A DNA stretch of 64,000 nt from Porogramme epimiltina (GCA_900155495.1 FTLJ01000116.1:62001-126000); one strand, 5' to 3'; numbered from the stretch's first letter, positions 34,983 to 46,782 are shown. A program made the numbers and translations. The notes: a model not told the origin generated them from the letters alone.

Positions 34983-36485
34983 ATGGATCCGTCGTACCCT
35001 GCCTTTCCTGTCGTCTCCTTCATTGGTTTTGTCCTCGTCCTCATCCCCTTCCCTTGGCATCTCCAGGCTTGGAACTCAGGAACATGCCTCTTCATGATCT
35101 GGACCGCACTCGCGTCCTTGAACCTCTTCATCAACTCTATCGTATGGCACGGTAATGCCATCAATGTTGCACCTATATGGTGTGATATTTGTACGTCAGT
35201 CTTGTTTCCTTCCGCTCACCACTGTGCTAACATTCTTTAAGCTACTCGAATCACCGTCGCCTCCTCCGTTGCTATTCCTGCGGCATCCCTGTGTATCAAC
35301 AGACGCTTGTACCAAATTGCTGCCGTCCGAACAGTGTCGCTTACCCGCGCCGACGTACGCCGTTATTCTCTCTCTGAAGCCCCGTAGCTCATCTCGTTCT
35401 CTAGAAACGCCGTGCTGTCATTGAAGACCTATGCATTGGGTTGGGTATCCCGGTTATCGAAATTGTGCTGTGTACGTGAAGATGATCTTCTACGCTTTCC
35501 TCAATTCTTACGGATGTTCTAGCATACGTCGTCTCCGGTCACCGCTTCGACGTCTACGAGGACATTGGATGCCAGCCTGCCATTTACAACACCCCAGTGA
35601 CTTATGCGCTCCTGCTGTGCTGGCCGATCGTTCTCGGGCTGGCCTCGGGGATATATTGCCGTATGTACTGAACAATTTTTTGATGAACAAAGAGTCTCAT
35701 CGTCATCTCAGTCCTCAGCCTTTACGCGTTCAACAAACGTCGCGCGCAGTTCTCGCAGTTCTTGTCTTCCCACTCCGCCCTCACCGTCAACAGATACTTT
35801 CGTCTGATGGCGATTGCGACTACCGACCTACTGTTCTCGGTGCCCGTCTCCGCCTACGGGATCTACCTCAACATCGCTCAAGGCCAGATTTTCCCCTGGA
35901 TCAGCTGGGATGACACCCACTTCCAATTCTGGAAGGTGTACGAGGTTCCCGCCGTTATTTGGCGGATGAACCGCGATACCGTCATCTCTCTGGAGCTCAG
36001 CCGTTGGATACTTCCGTTCTGCGCGTTGATCTTCTTCGCTTTCTTCGGGTTTGCGTCGGAGGCACGAACCTTCTATTCGAAGTTGTTCCGCCCCGTGTTC
36101 GGACGATTCCGACTCGGTCGTGGTAGGCAAGAACCCTCTTTGTCTTCTGGGTACGTGCACGCCCGACTATCTCTGGAAGTTACTGTTGACTGACTGGCGG
36201 TGTAGGCTCAAGTCGTTCAAAACGGCAGCTCGTATCCTTCCTTCGCCCACAGCGTCCTCTGGTTCTTTACCCGTATTCTACTCTCATTCACCTCCCCCTC
36301 CGTTCTCAAGCCTTACTGTCGACACAAACATCCCCGTCGACATAGAGAAGGGCAGTCCCACCTTCTCCGACGCTCCGACGTACACGCCTACATATCACGT
36401 CTGTATGAGTGATATACCAGACACTCCACGCACAGCCTCCACTCATTGTTCCTCTCTCGACACTCACGTAGCTCATGCCGTATGA
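34983..36485 (+). CDS. STE3: STE3-type pheromone receptor (receptor 3)
   Basis: Exons 34983-35190, 35242-35354, 35405-35471, 35523-35660, 35712-36150 and 36206-36485 give 414 aa. All STE3 landmarks are present: PFPWHLQAWN after helix 1, NSIVWHGNAINVAPIWCDI, CINRRLYQIA, YVVSGHRFDVYEDIGC, VNRYFRLM, and GFASEARTFYSKLF after helix 7. The serine/proline-rich cytoplasmic tail is about 100 residues. Exons 2, 3 and 4 (113, 67 and 138 bp) have exactly the same lengths as in receptor 5, indicating close relationship. As a class D GPCR it would sit in the plasma membrane and recognise a farnesylated pheromone from a compatible mate. It lies between two pheromone genes. Confidence 0.93.
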
Positions 36486-37274
36486 CCCCGATGCTATGGT
36501 TTTTGACGTCTCCATCGCTGTACTAGTACCATCTCGGACAGCTAGTTCTGTCCCATACCCCGCCGCCTCTCTGCTTTTACACGCTCGTCGTCCGTTATAT
36601 TAGATTCGCTCTTCTCGTCGCCATATAGTCCATTCCGTGTATCATTAGCACAATACATTCATTAACGTCATCATAGTTGTGGGATATCCTCTCTGTGCTG
36701 TGCCCCATGACGAACATTCAACATAAACCCGGCGACATTGGGGTGGACAACAATAATTCTATTATCTAGAGTGTAGTGTATGGTCAGCGCCTAGGTTGCG
36801 CTCTTCGTGGCTCACATTCAACCGTGTCCACTCTGGATTAACGAACGTACTCTCCTGGCGAGCGGGGTCGTTTGCCGATGTCGGCGTTCTTCGCTCCATG
36901 AGAAGTGCGAAACAGACGCTGGTGTTGATTATGTCATTATTTGCCCACATTTTGGTCACAAAGTATCGGCAGGCTGAGGAGGGGACACCGGCCCCCGGTG
37001 GATGGTCGGCTTGTTCAGGCCTCAGACCGCGTAATTGTTCGGGGCGCGCAATTTCTCCGTCAGATCTCCCAAGAACCCCTGAATTCCCAAGCTCCTCTGA
37101 AGCTCATTGTACCTCGCTTTTCGAGGGGGCATTGTGGACCAAATTGCAAGCACAGCACGGACATACTAAAAGCCCCCACTGAACGGGTGTCTCCTTCACT
37201 TACTGTGCTCTGCTTTTGTTGCGCAAACCCTTCGCTCAGTCACTCCTCACAATCTCGTCACCTCGCCCTCTATC
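36486..37274. other. Intergenic, promoter of pheromone at 37275
   Basis: 789 bp with no gene recognised; a 128-codon open frame at 36796-37182 has no features supporting it. Confidence 0.35.
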
Positions 37275-37424
37275 ATGGACGAATTCTTCCTCATCGTTGA
37301 TCCTGTCCCGTCCGATGACTCGGACGTGGATGGTTCCTCACCGTCGATCGACTTCTCGGAGTGTCCCGCCGACGCTGAACGATACACATCGGGGCAAGCG
37401 TCCTTTTATTGCATCATAGCATGA
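37275..37424 (+). CDS. Pheromone precursor, CaaX box CIIA
   Basis: A 49-aa single-exon precursor beginning MDEFFLIVDPVPSDDSD and ending SFYCIIA. CIIA is a farnesylation-type CaaX box. The Glu-Arg pair before YTSGQASFYC matches the ER/EH-type processing site usual in basidiomycete pheromones and predicts a ten-residue mature peptide ending in the modified cysteine. It sits 790 bp after receptor 3 and 1.2 kb before receptor 4, on the same strand. Confidence 0.88.
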   Translation: MDEFFLIVDPVPSDDSDVDGSSPSIDFSECPADAERYTSGQASFYCIIA

Positions 37425-38597
37425 CATCGCAAGGTTAGCGCATCCACGGTCTCGTAGATTCCCGATTCTTACACGTCTTAACGCAGGTGCATGTATGCTT
37501 GGGCAGCGACGCTCCCTAACTTCGCCTCAAGTTTCACTCTATCGTTCCTTTTCTTGTAAGACACCATGTTTTACTCGACGGCACGCTTACCTTCTCTAAC
37601 TATGTGTTTAGGCTCGGGTTTTGGGATCGCGTCTTATTCGGCGCATTGCGTTGTGTAACTTATCAATAAGTTATTTTTGCGCTGCGTCGTAGCGACTATC
37701 TATGTCTCTGTCTCCCCAACTTCCCGCTGGCGGCTTCTCACTATCTCTCCCCGTTACCAATCGTTATATGGCTGTCGTTACGGGCTACTCTTCTGTCAGG
37801 GCAACGTGATGTACCCATAGTCCCCCAGTCGCTCTTTTGATCATGTCTCCTATCTCCCCGACGTCCAAATCGATGTACATATGGAACTGGCTCCGCGTTT
37901 GTGCACAATAGAGATCAAATGCGAGCGACTCTATGTCTTGTGTTGTAGACAGACAAATCCCGTCTCAGGTACTAGTATACCGCTCAGTAGAAAGTAGGCT
38001 ATAGTATAGCAATAATGTAGTATCATACATCCCGCTGTAGGACCTTAGTATGATACGCTAGTGTCACTTGGCTTTATGCAAGGCACACAATTTCCTTAGC
38101 AAACGAATCCTCTACCTGGATGTCTCTACGTTATCGATAAGGCCATACCATCGGCACACAGCGCACACACCAGCCATCTCCAAGGCCCAAGGGCTCAAGC
38201 TGACTGGTGACGGCAGTTTGTTTATTTGGTATTATTTGGCTAATACAGCAGCGGCGGGCGCTAATGGTAACTTGAGCTTGGGTGAGCGCCGCACAGTGAT
38301 ATGAACGCTGGGTCCTTCTTGCTCAGGTCTCTGGAACGACTGAAATAGACAATTGCATAGAACAGCAGCTGTTTAGTGCATCCCTTCCTGGTCCATCATG
38401 AAAAAACCTCCATCCGGTCAAAATAGCCCTAGGACGAGGAAATTCATCTGAACAATGACTTTCCATTGTTCTCAATGGCTCATTGTCCAACAATTTGATC
38501 GTATTGTGGAAGGGGCCAACAGGCACGCATAACACTATCATCTCTCGGTGAGTACGCATCCCAGTGGTGTCCCTTCCCCCGTTTTCGCTCTCTCGAC
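37425..38597. other. Intergenic between pheromone and receptor 4
   Basis: 1.17 kb without recognisable genes. It must hold the terminator of the pheromone gene and the promoter of receptor 4. Confidence 0.35.
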
Positions 38598-40176
38598 ATG
38601 TCCCCCGTACCCCGCGCGTTCGCTTCGTTCCTCGCCGCACTCCTCGTCCTTATCCCTCTTCCGTGGCACTGGAGGGCCCGCAACGTCCCAACGCTTTCTC
38701 TCGTCATTTGGCTAGCTGTGCTCAACATTGCACATGGCATCAATGTCCTCGTCTGGTGGGAGAATGTTGAGATCCGACTACTTATTTGGTGCGACATCGG
38801 TACGTCAAATTTTATCATTGAGCACTCGGCGTAACCTCTGACTCCTATGTTACCCCGTCAGTATCAAAACTTGTCATTGGCGCGAACATGGCCCTCCCTG
38901 CTGCATGTTTCTGTCTTGCCATGAGGCTAGAAGGTATCGCCGCAGTGCGCCACGTCAAGACGTCTCAAAGCGACAAGCACCGCCGTATGTTGGTTGACAT
39001 TGCTATATGCTTTGGAGTTCCTTGCGTGTACATGGCCCTTCGTGAGTATCTCTCTACCAATTTTGAATACGTGCGCTAAGGGCATTATCTAGACTATGTC
39101 GTCCAAGGTCATCGATTCGATATAATGGAAGATTTCGGCTGCCAACCCGAATCCTACGTCTCTCTCCCTGAATTCTTCCTGATGTGGTTTGTACCCATCT
39201 TGTCCTGTCTTGGAACGTTCATCTTTGGAGGTAAGTTGCGTCGCTTTGTGCATATGAGCTAGCTTGCTTATACTAGGCGATAGGGATGGCGTTTATGCAC
39301 TTTTTCCGTCGGCGTGCGATTTTCGCACGTCATCTCGCTGCCTCGAACACCGGTTTGACACCTTCGCGATACTTCCGACTCATGACTATGTCCCTCGCAC
39401 TGGTTATATGGGACCTCGTCGTGTTCTCTCTCACTCTGAGTTTTAATTACCGTAATGGCCTTCGACCGTGGACGGGATGGGCCGACGTGCACTCCAACTG
39501 GCTCCATATCAACCAATTCCCCCTCATTATCATACCCAAAGCAGACAGGATATGGCTGTACTTCGTCTGGTGGACTGTCCCAGTGACCGCCTACCTTTTC
39601 TTCGCCTTCTTCGCCTTTGGCCGTGACGCGTCGCTGGAGTATGGCACCTGCCTACGTTGGATCCGCCACCACGTCCTCCGGCAAAACCTCGACGACAAAA
39701 CCGCGGCCAAGTTGGGCTCATTCAGCCAATCTAGGTGCGTCGTCCATCGAGCCCGCGTTCGCGAAGTATCTGAGCCGATTACGTCTAGTGTCTCTTCCCC
39801 GTTCCCGCCCAAACTTCCCCATTTCTCCCTGTCCGGCTCTGCTCTTGATTACCCCCTTTCACCCGCACAGACTAACTACTCAACCCTCGATTGGCCCGAG
39901 ACGCCCTCTACGCATACATCAGCACGCCCTGTATCGTGCAAATATCCTCTTGACAAGACGATGCCGCTTCACTACCTCTCCAGCTCCTCGGAGCCTGAAC
40001 TACTGCCTCCATACCCGCCCAGCCCGACAACGTCGGGGACATTTCCCCCTCCTGCAACGCCGTCGTTGGCCTCATCTCACCCATCTCCTGTAGTCACTGC
40101 GCCCCCCATAGCGGCCACCCGCGAGGCACGCGTTCCAGAATTCATACTTCACGCTCGCACGCCTAACATCGTTTGA
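38598..40176 (+). CDS. STE3: STE3-type pheromone receptor (receptor 4)
   Basis: Exons 38598-38799, 38862-39041, 39093-39230, 39284-39734 and 39789-40176 give 452 aa. Landmarks: PLPWHWRARN after helix 1, VLVWWENVEIRLLIWCDI, YVVQGHRFDIMEDFGC, PSRYFRLM and AFGRDASLEYG after helix 7. Helix 3 reads CFCLAMRLEGIA instead of the usual CINRRLY. Exon 2 (180 bp) equals the sum of exons 2 and 3 of receptors 3 and 5 (113+67), so this gene lacks that intron. The last intron (39735-39788, 54 bp) contains no stop and could stay in, giving 470 aa; the other receptors are spliced at this point. The tail is proline-rich. Confidence 0.9.
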
Positions 40177-41552
40177 TCGGCTCCGTTCACACCTCTGTAT
40201 CGTTCTCTGACCATCGCCCTCCTACCCCACACGTACACACTTGAATCCAGTGGATGATCAAGTGATATTCGTTCTCCTGTAGCTCTTATCCAACCCACTC
40301 GCTGCTTCTGCTCCGTTTGTATCTACCGCCTGATGTCGCCGCTGTATCCATGTAGCCTAGCACACGTTTGCATGACCTGTCTATGAACGTACGATCCATG
40401 ATATTTTACTTCCAACCCGAGAGCAAATACGTAGATGTTCTCAGAGCCGTCAGAACTCGCTGCAGGATAATGTTGATATGCATTGCTCGTCAAAGCTGCG
40501 TCGTGGCGTTGCAATATTGTCAGCACCGAGACTCCTGGTATACGTCCGCAATGCGGGCGTAGTGATCTCTTCATGCTCTCTAATACTTTGCCCCGCCAGC
40601 TACAACCCAACAAAGGTTCCGCCCCAACTGGGGCTCTGCAGCAATTACACGCATGGGACACCAAACTCGAGGACTTCGAGCGGCGGGTGTCACCGGACTC
40701 AATAGTCGGGGTATAAACTCATCTGAGTACATAAGACACATCTATGTACAGGCTGCTGTGAATACTACAGAGTGGATGCCCCCCTTGAATTTGGCCTTCT
40801 GTTCCGAATGACAGCATGGCGCCTCACAGGGTAATTATTCCTCTAGTGAACTTGGTGTATTTTCTAGTCGGGCTTATCTGGAACGTGAGAAGGCGCTGCA
40901 TGAAAAGGTTTATCGGCTCATATAGTCGCAAAGGTTTTATTGAGACAGCGCGCTATGTTATGGCAAGGCGGAACGAAGTAGTACCCAATCCAGGGGCGTA
41001 CAGAGGGACAGCGCAAGGAGAGTGGAGGTGAGTCACTGATACGAAGAGGAAATATTCGATGGATGGAAGGATGAAGGAGCGTGGTAGATGGTGCGCGTAA
41101 AGGGCAGGGGGAATAAAGGAATGAACAGTCTGGCAAGTTCACGAGGGCTAAAGCTACATCGATACAGATACAAGCAGAGTGCTTTCGAAGCACTGCATAA
41201 CTAGGCAATACAACGCGATCTGTGTAGATGAGTTAATAGTCTTCCTAGATTCACGTAAATACTCGAACTCACCGGAGAATAAGCCAGGGAGATGGTTCAG
41301 AGCCAAGTTGACCCCATGGGTCACAGTCGGAATAAATACGAGAGGCGTACAACGAGCGCGAGCGACATCTATGTGCATGTCGCGTCAGCGAAAGCGGACT
41401 AGAGTAAGGGATGCGTGAGCTTACGTCTATGCGAAGGTCCTTGTCCTAATGTCCACGGTGAATACATATCGACATAAGTTAGACAAGTCCTGTGTAAGCG
41501 CAACGGTAAGTATGTCATCAACGTCACATGAACGAGTACACTTACAGAGCCG
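40177..41552. other. Intergenic, 1.38 kb
   Basis: It lies 3' of both receptor 4 (+) and the next pheromone gene (-). No coding sequence or repeat was recognised. Confidence 0.35.
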
Positions 41553-41681
41553 TCAAGCAATGACGCAGTACACGCCTGCTCTCGAGGGGTCGTCCTCGTT
41601 GAGGGGAATGTCCCACCGGATGGGATCGGTGTCGGCACAAGGTGCGTCGACGAAGACCGAAAAGGCATCAAATTCGTCCAT
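41553..41681 (-). CDS. Pheromone precursor, CaaX box CVIA
   Basis: A 42-aa single-exon precursor beginning MDEFDAFSVFVDAP and ending RAGVYCVIA. An in-frame ATG 43 codons upstream (41810) exists, but MDEF is also how the precursor at 37275 begins, so 41681 is preferred. CVIA is a farnesylation box. An acidic NEDD segment precedes the last ten residues; a cut near DPSR would leave a short AGVYC-type or slightly longer peptide. It is transcribed away from the pheromone gene at 43545 and toward receptor 4. Confidence 0.85.
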   Translation of the reverse strand: MDEFDAFSVFVDAPCADTDPIRWDIPLNEDDPSRAGVYCVIA

Positions 41682-43544
41682 CTGTGCTGGTGGGATGTAG
41701 TGCGCGAGGACGTAGGAGCTGGTGACGCTGGATGCTATAGTGAGCGACCGCTTCGTGGATGGTGCTGAAAATCTGACAGGGGATATCCGTTGCGGTTCTT
41801 TGTGTGCCACTCAACTCTTTAACCTCGCGGAGATGGCCATTGTGCTGGAATCGCAGCATCCGCAACGTAAAGTCCGCATGGGTCGCGCGCAAACATGCGA
41901 GTTCCTGTCAACAGAAGTGTCTGCCAACAGAAACTCGCACGGACTGGGTCGGCCGAGATGCACATGACCATAGCCTTACCCCCCAAAATCGCCTCTTTCG
42001 GCCTTCAATAGAGGGAGGAGATGAGAGACGTGCTCTCATTGTTCGTGGCCGACCTTTGTTCCAAATAAGGCAACTGGGAGCGCCCACGGACACGAGGCTA
42101 CTGGACGTCTCAGAAGCTTGAAGGACTCACAGGAAGCTGATGGGTGATTGTACGAGAGAAGAATGAGTTCAGCGATGGTTCTGGGTCATGTTTGTTGTCC
42201 GGTGCATCCCGAGCTTATGTAGAGCCAGCGATCGTTGAGCGCCGGCCATTGTCGTGAGGCTGGGCCAAGGGCACCAATTATGGGTATATTTCATACCACA
42301 ATGCGCCTCCTGCCGTATTTACCTAAATCATCGAGTCACTGTTTAGCAGAAGCTGAGAGCTTCACGCAGAGAGTTGAGACGGACATACTACCGATGAACA
42401 TTTAGCTTTTAAGCTGGCAGAGGCCGTATGTATCAAAAATACTATTTGCAGAGGCTCGATGAACGTATAGTGCAAACTGGGCAGCGCTTTAAAGAGCGAG
42501 GCGCAGTATCGGTAAATAGACGATTAGTCACCAAATGAACCCTAGACTACGGACACTCCGCCCAGACTATGCGAGAGACTCCCTCTTTGGCAGCTTCTCT
42601 CATCACAGCCTGGTTGCTTCAAGCTCTCCGATGTCCTAGACCGTGCCGGTCATCATAAATGGGGTGTCAGGCTCTACGGGTACCGCACAGGCCACCTTAA
42701 GCCTCCAGTCTAGCCCTTGTGGAGACGCATGGGCCCTCGACATATTCTCTCATCAGTCTACAATTTTGGGGCGACCGGAGGCAAGACTAGGGACCATCGC
42801 CATTGTTACGCGTATGGGGACGATGTGGTCACTAGCGTGCGCGTATCCGTTCGCAGAGTTTTCCCTTGCGAGTGGTCTGGCGGTCGCTGTTCGGTGTTAG
42901 GCTTGACCGGGTGGCGTCTCCTAGTACCGCGAATTAGTCAATCGCGCGTACGTGCCGGGGATTCGGATGTTACTTAGCGGATAACTTATTCTTGGCTTTC
43001 TACTGAGCGATGGCATTACTTTAACAAATATCTCCTTGAACTTTAGGCCCCTAGGCCCCTCCATGTAGGGTGCAGCAACAGCATAACTAGTCATTCAACT
43101 ACGAAAGCGCGAGGTGCTGGGCAAGGTCAACATTTTTGAGCTCTGAGGCGCCTTTCGGGCCCAAAGCCCGTCAGGCACCGCCAAGGCTGTGCATTTCCAT
43201 ATTTAGCCTCATTAGAGACCGGACTGATTTGTTGACAAAGCAAGCGCCGGCAAACATGAGGCGTACAAACTCAGCACGTTCCCCTCTCCCGGACGGTCCT
43301 CCGAAGGCGGCTGCACCCTCGGCCACGGCATTTGGTACGTACAGGGAGCCCGTGGCCGCCCCGTTTCCCATGTCTATCGCCCCCATTGTATGGACAATGA
43401 GAATATCGTCCGTTTTATACTCGCCGAGCACGTCTGCAAATTCACCAGAGACACCATACATCTCGCTCCAGCTCGCCAAACGCACTCGCACAGAGCCAAC
43501 ACGCTCATTTATCCTCATCCGCCGCCTACTATCCACTCATCACC
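41682..43544. other. Divergent promoter region between two pheromone genes
   Basis: 1.86 kb between divergently transcribed pheromone genes. No receptor or other gene lies between them. Open frames here (for example complement 43171-43536) have no supporting features. Confidence 0.4.
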
Positions 43545-43730
43545 ATGGACGACTTCTCCACTCACTCGCTCTTCTCCGTCTCCGTCTCCGCCGACGATTC
43601 GGCGCATTCGCTTTTTTCCCTCGCCGTCGACGACTCAACGTCGTCGCACGACCCCGACATGCCGTGCCCTCCCGTTAACGAGGAGTACATCAACGGCAAC
43701 GGCACCTACTCGTGGTGCACTATCGCCTGA
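43545..43730 (+). CDS. Pheromone precursor, CaaX box CTIA
   Basis: A 61-aa single-exon precursor beginning MDDFSTHSLFSVSVSADD and ending TYSWCTIA. It contains an internal near-repeat (HSLFSVSVSADDSA and HSLFSLAVDDST). The CTIA box predicts farnesylation. The Asn-Glu-Glu before YINGNGTYSWC is the likely processing point, giving a mature peptide of about eleven residues. It is 1.1 kb upstream of receptor 5 and on the same strand. Confidence 0.88.
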   Translation: MDDFSTHSLFSVSVSADDSAHSLFSLAVDDSTSSHDPDMPCPPVNEEYINGNGTYSWCTIA

Positions 43731-44852
43731 GCTGCTCCAGGCTCGACCCCCCTCGGTCGCCGCTTTCGTGACCTGTAAGTTTCTTTCGCGTCTCCCCAAG
43801 GCATCCACCTGCCAGGACGTCAGCTTCCTTGGCTCGTCTTCCTCGCTCGTCTTCCTTGCCTCATTCGAATGTTCGCTGACTTATCTTTATAGATCCGCTC
43901 GCCGTCCGTGACGGCATTGGGTTAACTTATCCGTATTTATGTTGGCTCGGTGTCGTCCAGGAGAGTCGGAGGTCACCATGTGTAGACCGGGTGTATATGG
44001 GTCGGGGTAGCCTGGAGTCGGCTGTACAATTGGGTTATTTATTGTCATATCCTGGACGACGTATCTATTGGGGACGCATTGGCTGTATCTTGTCAAATTC
44101 ACGCTCGTTTGCTGTCATTGAAGTCTGGTTTCCGTGTGAAGGTCATTGAGCTCGATAGAAATATATATGAACGAGTCGCAAACGGAGTGGTCTGCGAGCA
44201 TGCCCAAATAAGTCTGAAAGTGCCCCTGGCCGTCCATTTGACTTATTGAAGCAGCTACGAGAGAAGCCGTAGGAGTTGTTCGCTCTTGAAACATCGTTCA
44301 GGTACTTGAAACAAGCTGGGTGGGTAGGCGGCAAGTATCATCTTGCAGTACGGCGGAATGTTGCACTGAGAACCACCCGGCGACCATACCAACCATCTAT
44401 TTATCCTCCCAAATTGTTACACGATGAAAAGCGTCACACCGCTTTGAGGTCCATGGGGCAACGTCCGAATTTGTTTGAGGTACACTCGCTGGACAAGTCG
44501 CGAGTTATGTATGTTCAGGCTCTCTTCGGGCAGACTTTGAGCAAGATAAAGTCCCGCAGCAGCAATCAAAATAAGAAGTTTAACTAGGTCAGACTGCCGC
44601 GCCCCGCGTTCCAGAGCGACGGGAAACTGGAGAGGTGGAGGAAAGGACAATAGGAGCTCTGCGCCTGCGTGTCTTCCCGGTGGGAGTGCGGATTTAGACG
44701 CCCGAAAATGCGATCACGTGACTCTACCAAAGGCCATTGTTCGAGGAGCGCGGTCCTTTGTCCCTCGCCGTCTTCACAGTCCTTCCCAAGCTCAAAAAGA
44801 TGGAGGCCTATTCCCGCTCCCGCATCTGCGCCCGCTCGTTTGCGCCGTCGCT
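43731..44852. other. Intergenic between pheromone and receptor 5
   Basis: 1.12 kb. No gene recognised; it must hold the promoter of receptor 5. Confidence 0.35.
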
Positions 44853-46564
44853 ATGCACTCAGACCCAACATACCCCCTTCTGCCCGTCTTCGCCTTCCTA
44901 GGCTTCATCGTCGCCCTCATCCCCCTGCCGTGGCACTTGCAGGCCTGGAATGCCGGCACTTGCGTCTACATGATCTGGGCGTCGCTCGCCTGTCTCGTCC
45001 AGTTTGTCAACTCTATCGTGTGGAGAGACACTGCACTTGACTACGCGCCTGTATGGTGCGACATCTGTGAGTGCGGTTTCCCGGGTTTTTCGGCATTATT
45101 CTCAACATCATCCCTTCAGCTACAAAATTCATCATCGGTGCGGGTGTTGGAATACCGGCATCGACTCTCTGCATCAATCGCCGCCTTTACAAGATTACGT
45201 CGGTTAGGAGTGTGTCTGTCAGCCGTGACGAGGTACGTCGCCGCGTCGCTCACGCCCACGATGCATGCGCTGAAAACTGGCACTCAGAAACGCCGTGCGG
45301 TCATCGTCGACCTATGCATATCTATTGGGATACCCGTTATTATCATGGCTCTGCGTGAGTACCTCTAGCTATCTCTTCCGATCCCTTTTTGACCTGCAAA
45401 TGCAGACTACGTGGTCCAAGGCCACCGCTTCAACATCCTTCAAGGCGTAGGATGCCTTCCGGAGATCTACAACACTCCCCCTGCTTATCCCCTCGTCTTC
45501 ATGTGGCCTCCCCTTATCGGCTGCATCTCGTTCGTGTATGCCTGTGGGTGCTTTCTCCACTTTTGTCGGAAACATCATGCTAATTGTTACGAAAGTCTTG
45601 ACTTTGCTCGGCTTCTTCAGGCATCGAATCCAATTCCGCGAAGTTGTCTCCAAGAACGGCAGCGGAATGACCATCAGTCGCTACTTCCGACTCATGCTCC
45701 TTTCCCTTTCCGAAATGGTTTGCACGGTGCCCATCGGCGCATACAGCATATACATCAACACCGCCGGCGTCAACCTCGCACCCTGGATCTCCTGGGCCGA
45801 CACGCACGCGCAGTTCTCGCACGTAGAGATGGTCCCCGCGATCTTCTGGCGCTCGAACAGGCCGTTCCTCATCTCGGTCATCATGGGTCAATGGGTGTAC
45901 GTCTTCGCGGCATTCCTCTTCTTCGCCCTCTTCGGCTTTGCCGATGAGGCGCGCAAACATTACAAGATGGCCTTCTGGTGGGTCATGAAGTGGTTCGGCA
46001 TCCGCCCGAAGCCCACGTCTGCCAAGATGGAGTTCAACAAGCTCTCTGGGTATGTCCACCGCTACACATGCTTACGATTGCACTTTCTCATAACACTCCA
46101 TCAGGTTTAACTTCAAGAACGCATCCTCGGGCTCGTCTGATTTCCACACCCTCCCACCATACTCTCCGGCATCTACGCGGCCCCCTTACACCCCTCGCAA
46201 ACGTCCGGATTCGCTTTCACCTTCTCTTGCGGAATCGTTCCACCACATGGATCTCGAGAAGGGTCTCGGGGACGTCAAGTCGCCTGGCGGGCACAGCGAG
46301 CTGTCGTCCACCGACTACGCGGAGTCCGAACCCGATCATGGCGTCATCATCATCTCAGACGAACACCCCCCGACCTCGCCTCCGACCCCCGTAGGGCCCC
46401 TCCGCCCCGCAGCGGCCGTTGTACCGTTGTACCATCGTCCCTTTTCTCCCCCACTTCCTGGCGAACCAGAAGGCTTATTGGCCGCACCCCATCGCTCACC
46501 GCCGCGCAAGGGGTCATCGGGCTCCATCTCTATCATGATCCATACCGAGTCTACGACGTTCTAA
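44853..46564 (+). CDS. STE3: STE3-type pheromone receptor (receptor 5)
   Basis: Exons 44853-45066, 45120-45232, 45288-45354, 45406-45543, 45596-46049 and 46105-46564 give 481 aa. Landmarks: PLPWHLQAWN, NSIVWRDTALDYAPVWCDI, CINRRLYKIT, YVVQGHRFNILQGVGC, ISRYFRLM, and GFADEARKHYKMAF after helix 7. Compared with receptor 3 it has the same intron set and a longer tail (about 155 residues against 95), rich in Pro and Ser with an acidic patch. The start at 44853 is the first ATG that gives the short N-terminus typical of the family; the open frame extends upstream without an ATG. It is the last gene of the mating core, followed by a terminal-inverted-repeat element. Confidence 0.93.
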
Positions 46565-46782
46565 GCATAGAACATTCCTGTCTCTCCACCTTATCCTACT
46601 CTGCTCTCCAGTCGTGTTATTTGGTAGGATTATCCTGGGCACATCTACTAATGCAAGATCGCTTCGGCTAGCACATGAAGCCTGCGGATTTAATCCGTAG
46701 TTAGCGCTTCAAGGCCTAGGATTATCGAGCGCATGGAAAGATAATCCTTAGCATGTACGAGCTAATTACAGTAATAAAATTA

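Noticed and set aside
40177..41552. A possible degenerate receptor or repeat between receptor 4 and the next pheromone gene.
   Set aside because: No STE3 landmark (PWHL, GHRF, RYFRLM) was found in any frame.
43171..43536. A 121-codon minus-strand frame next to the CTIA pheromone gene.
   Set aside because: It lies in the pheromone promoter region, on the other strand, and has no recognisable feature.
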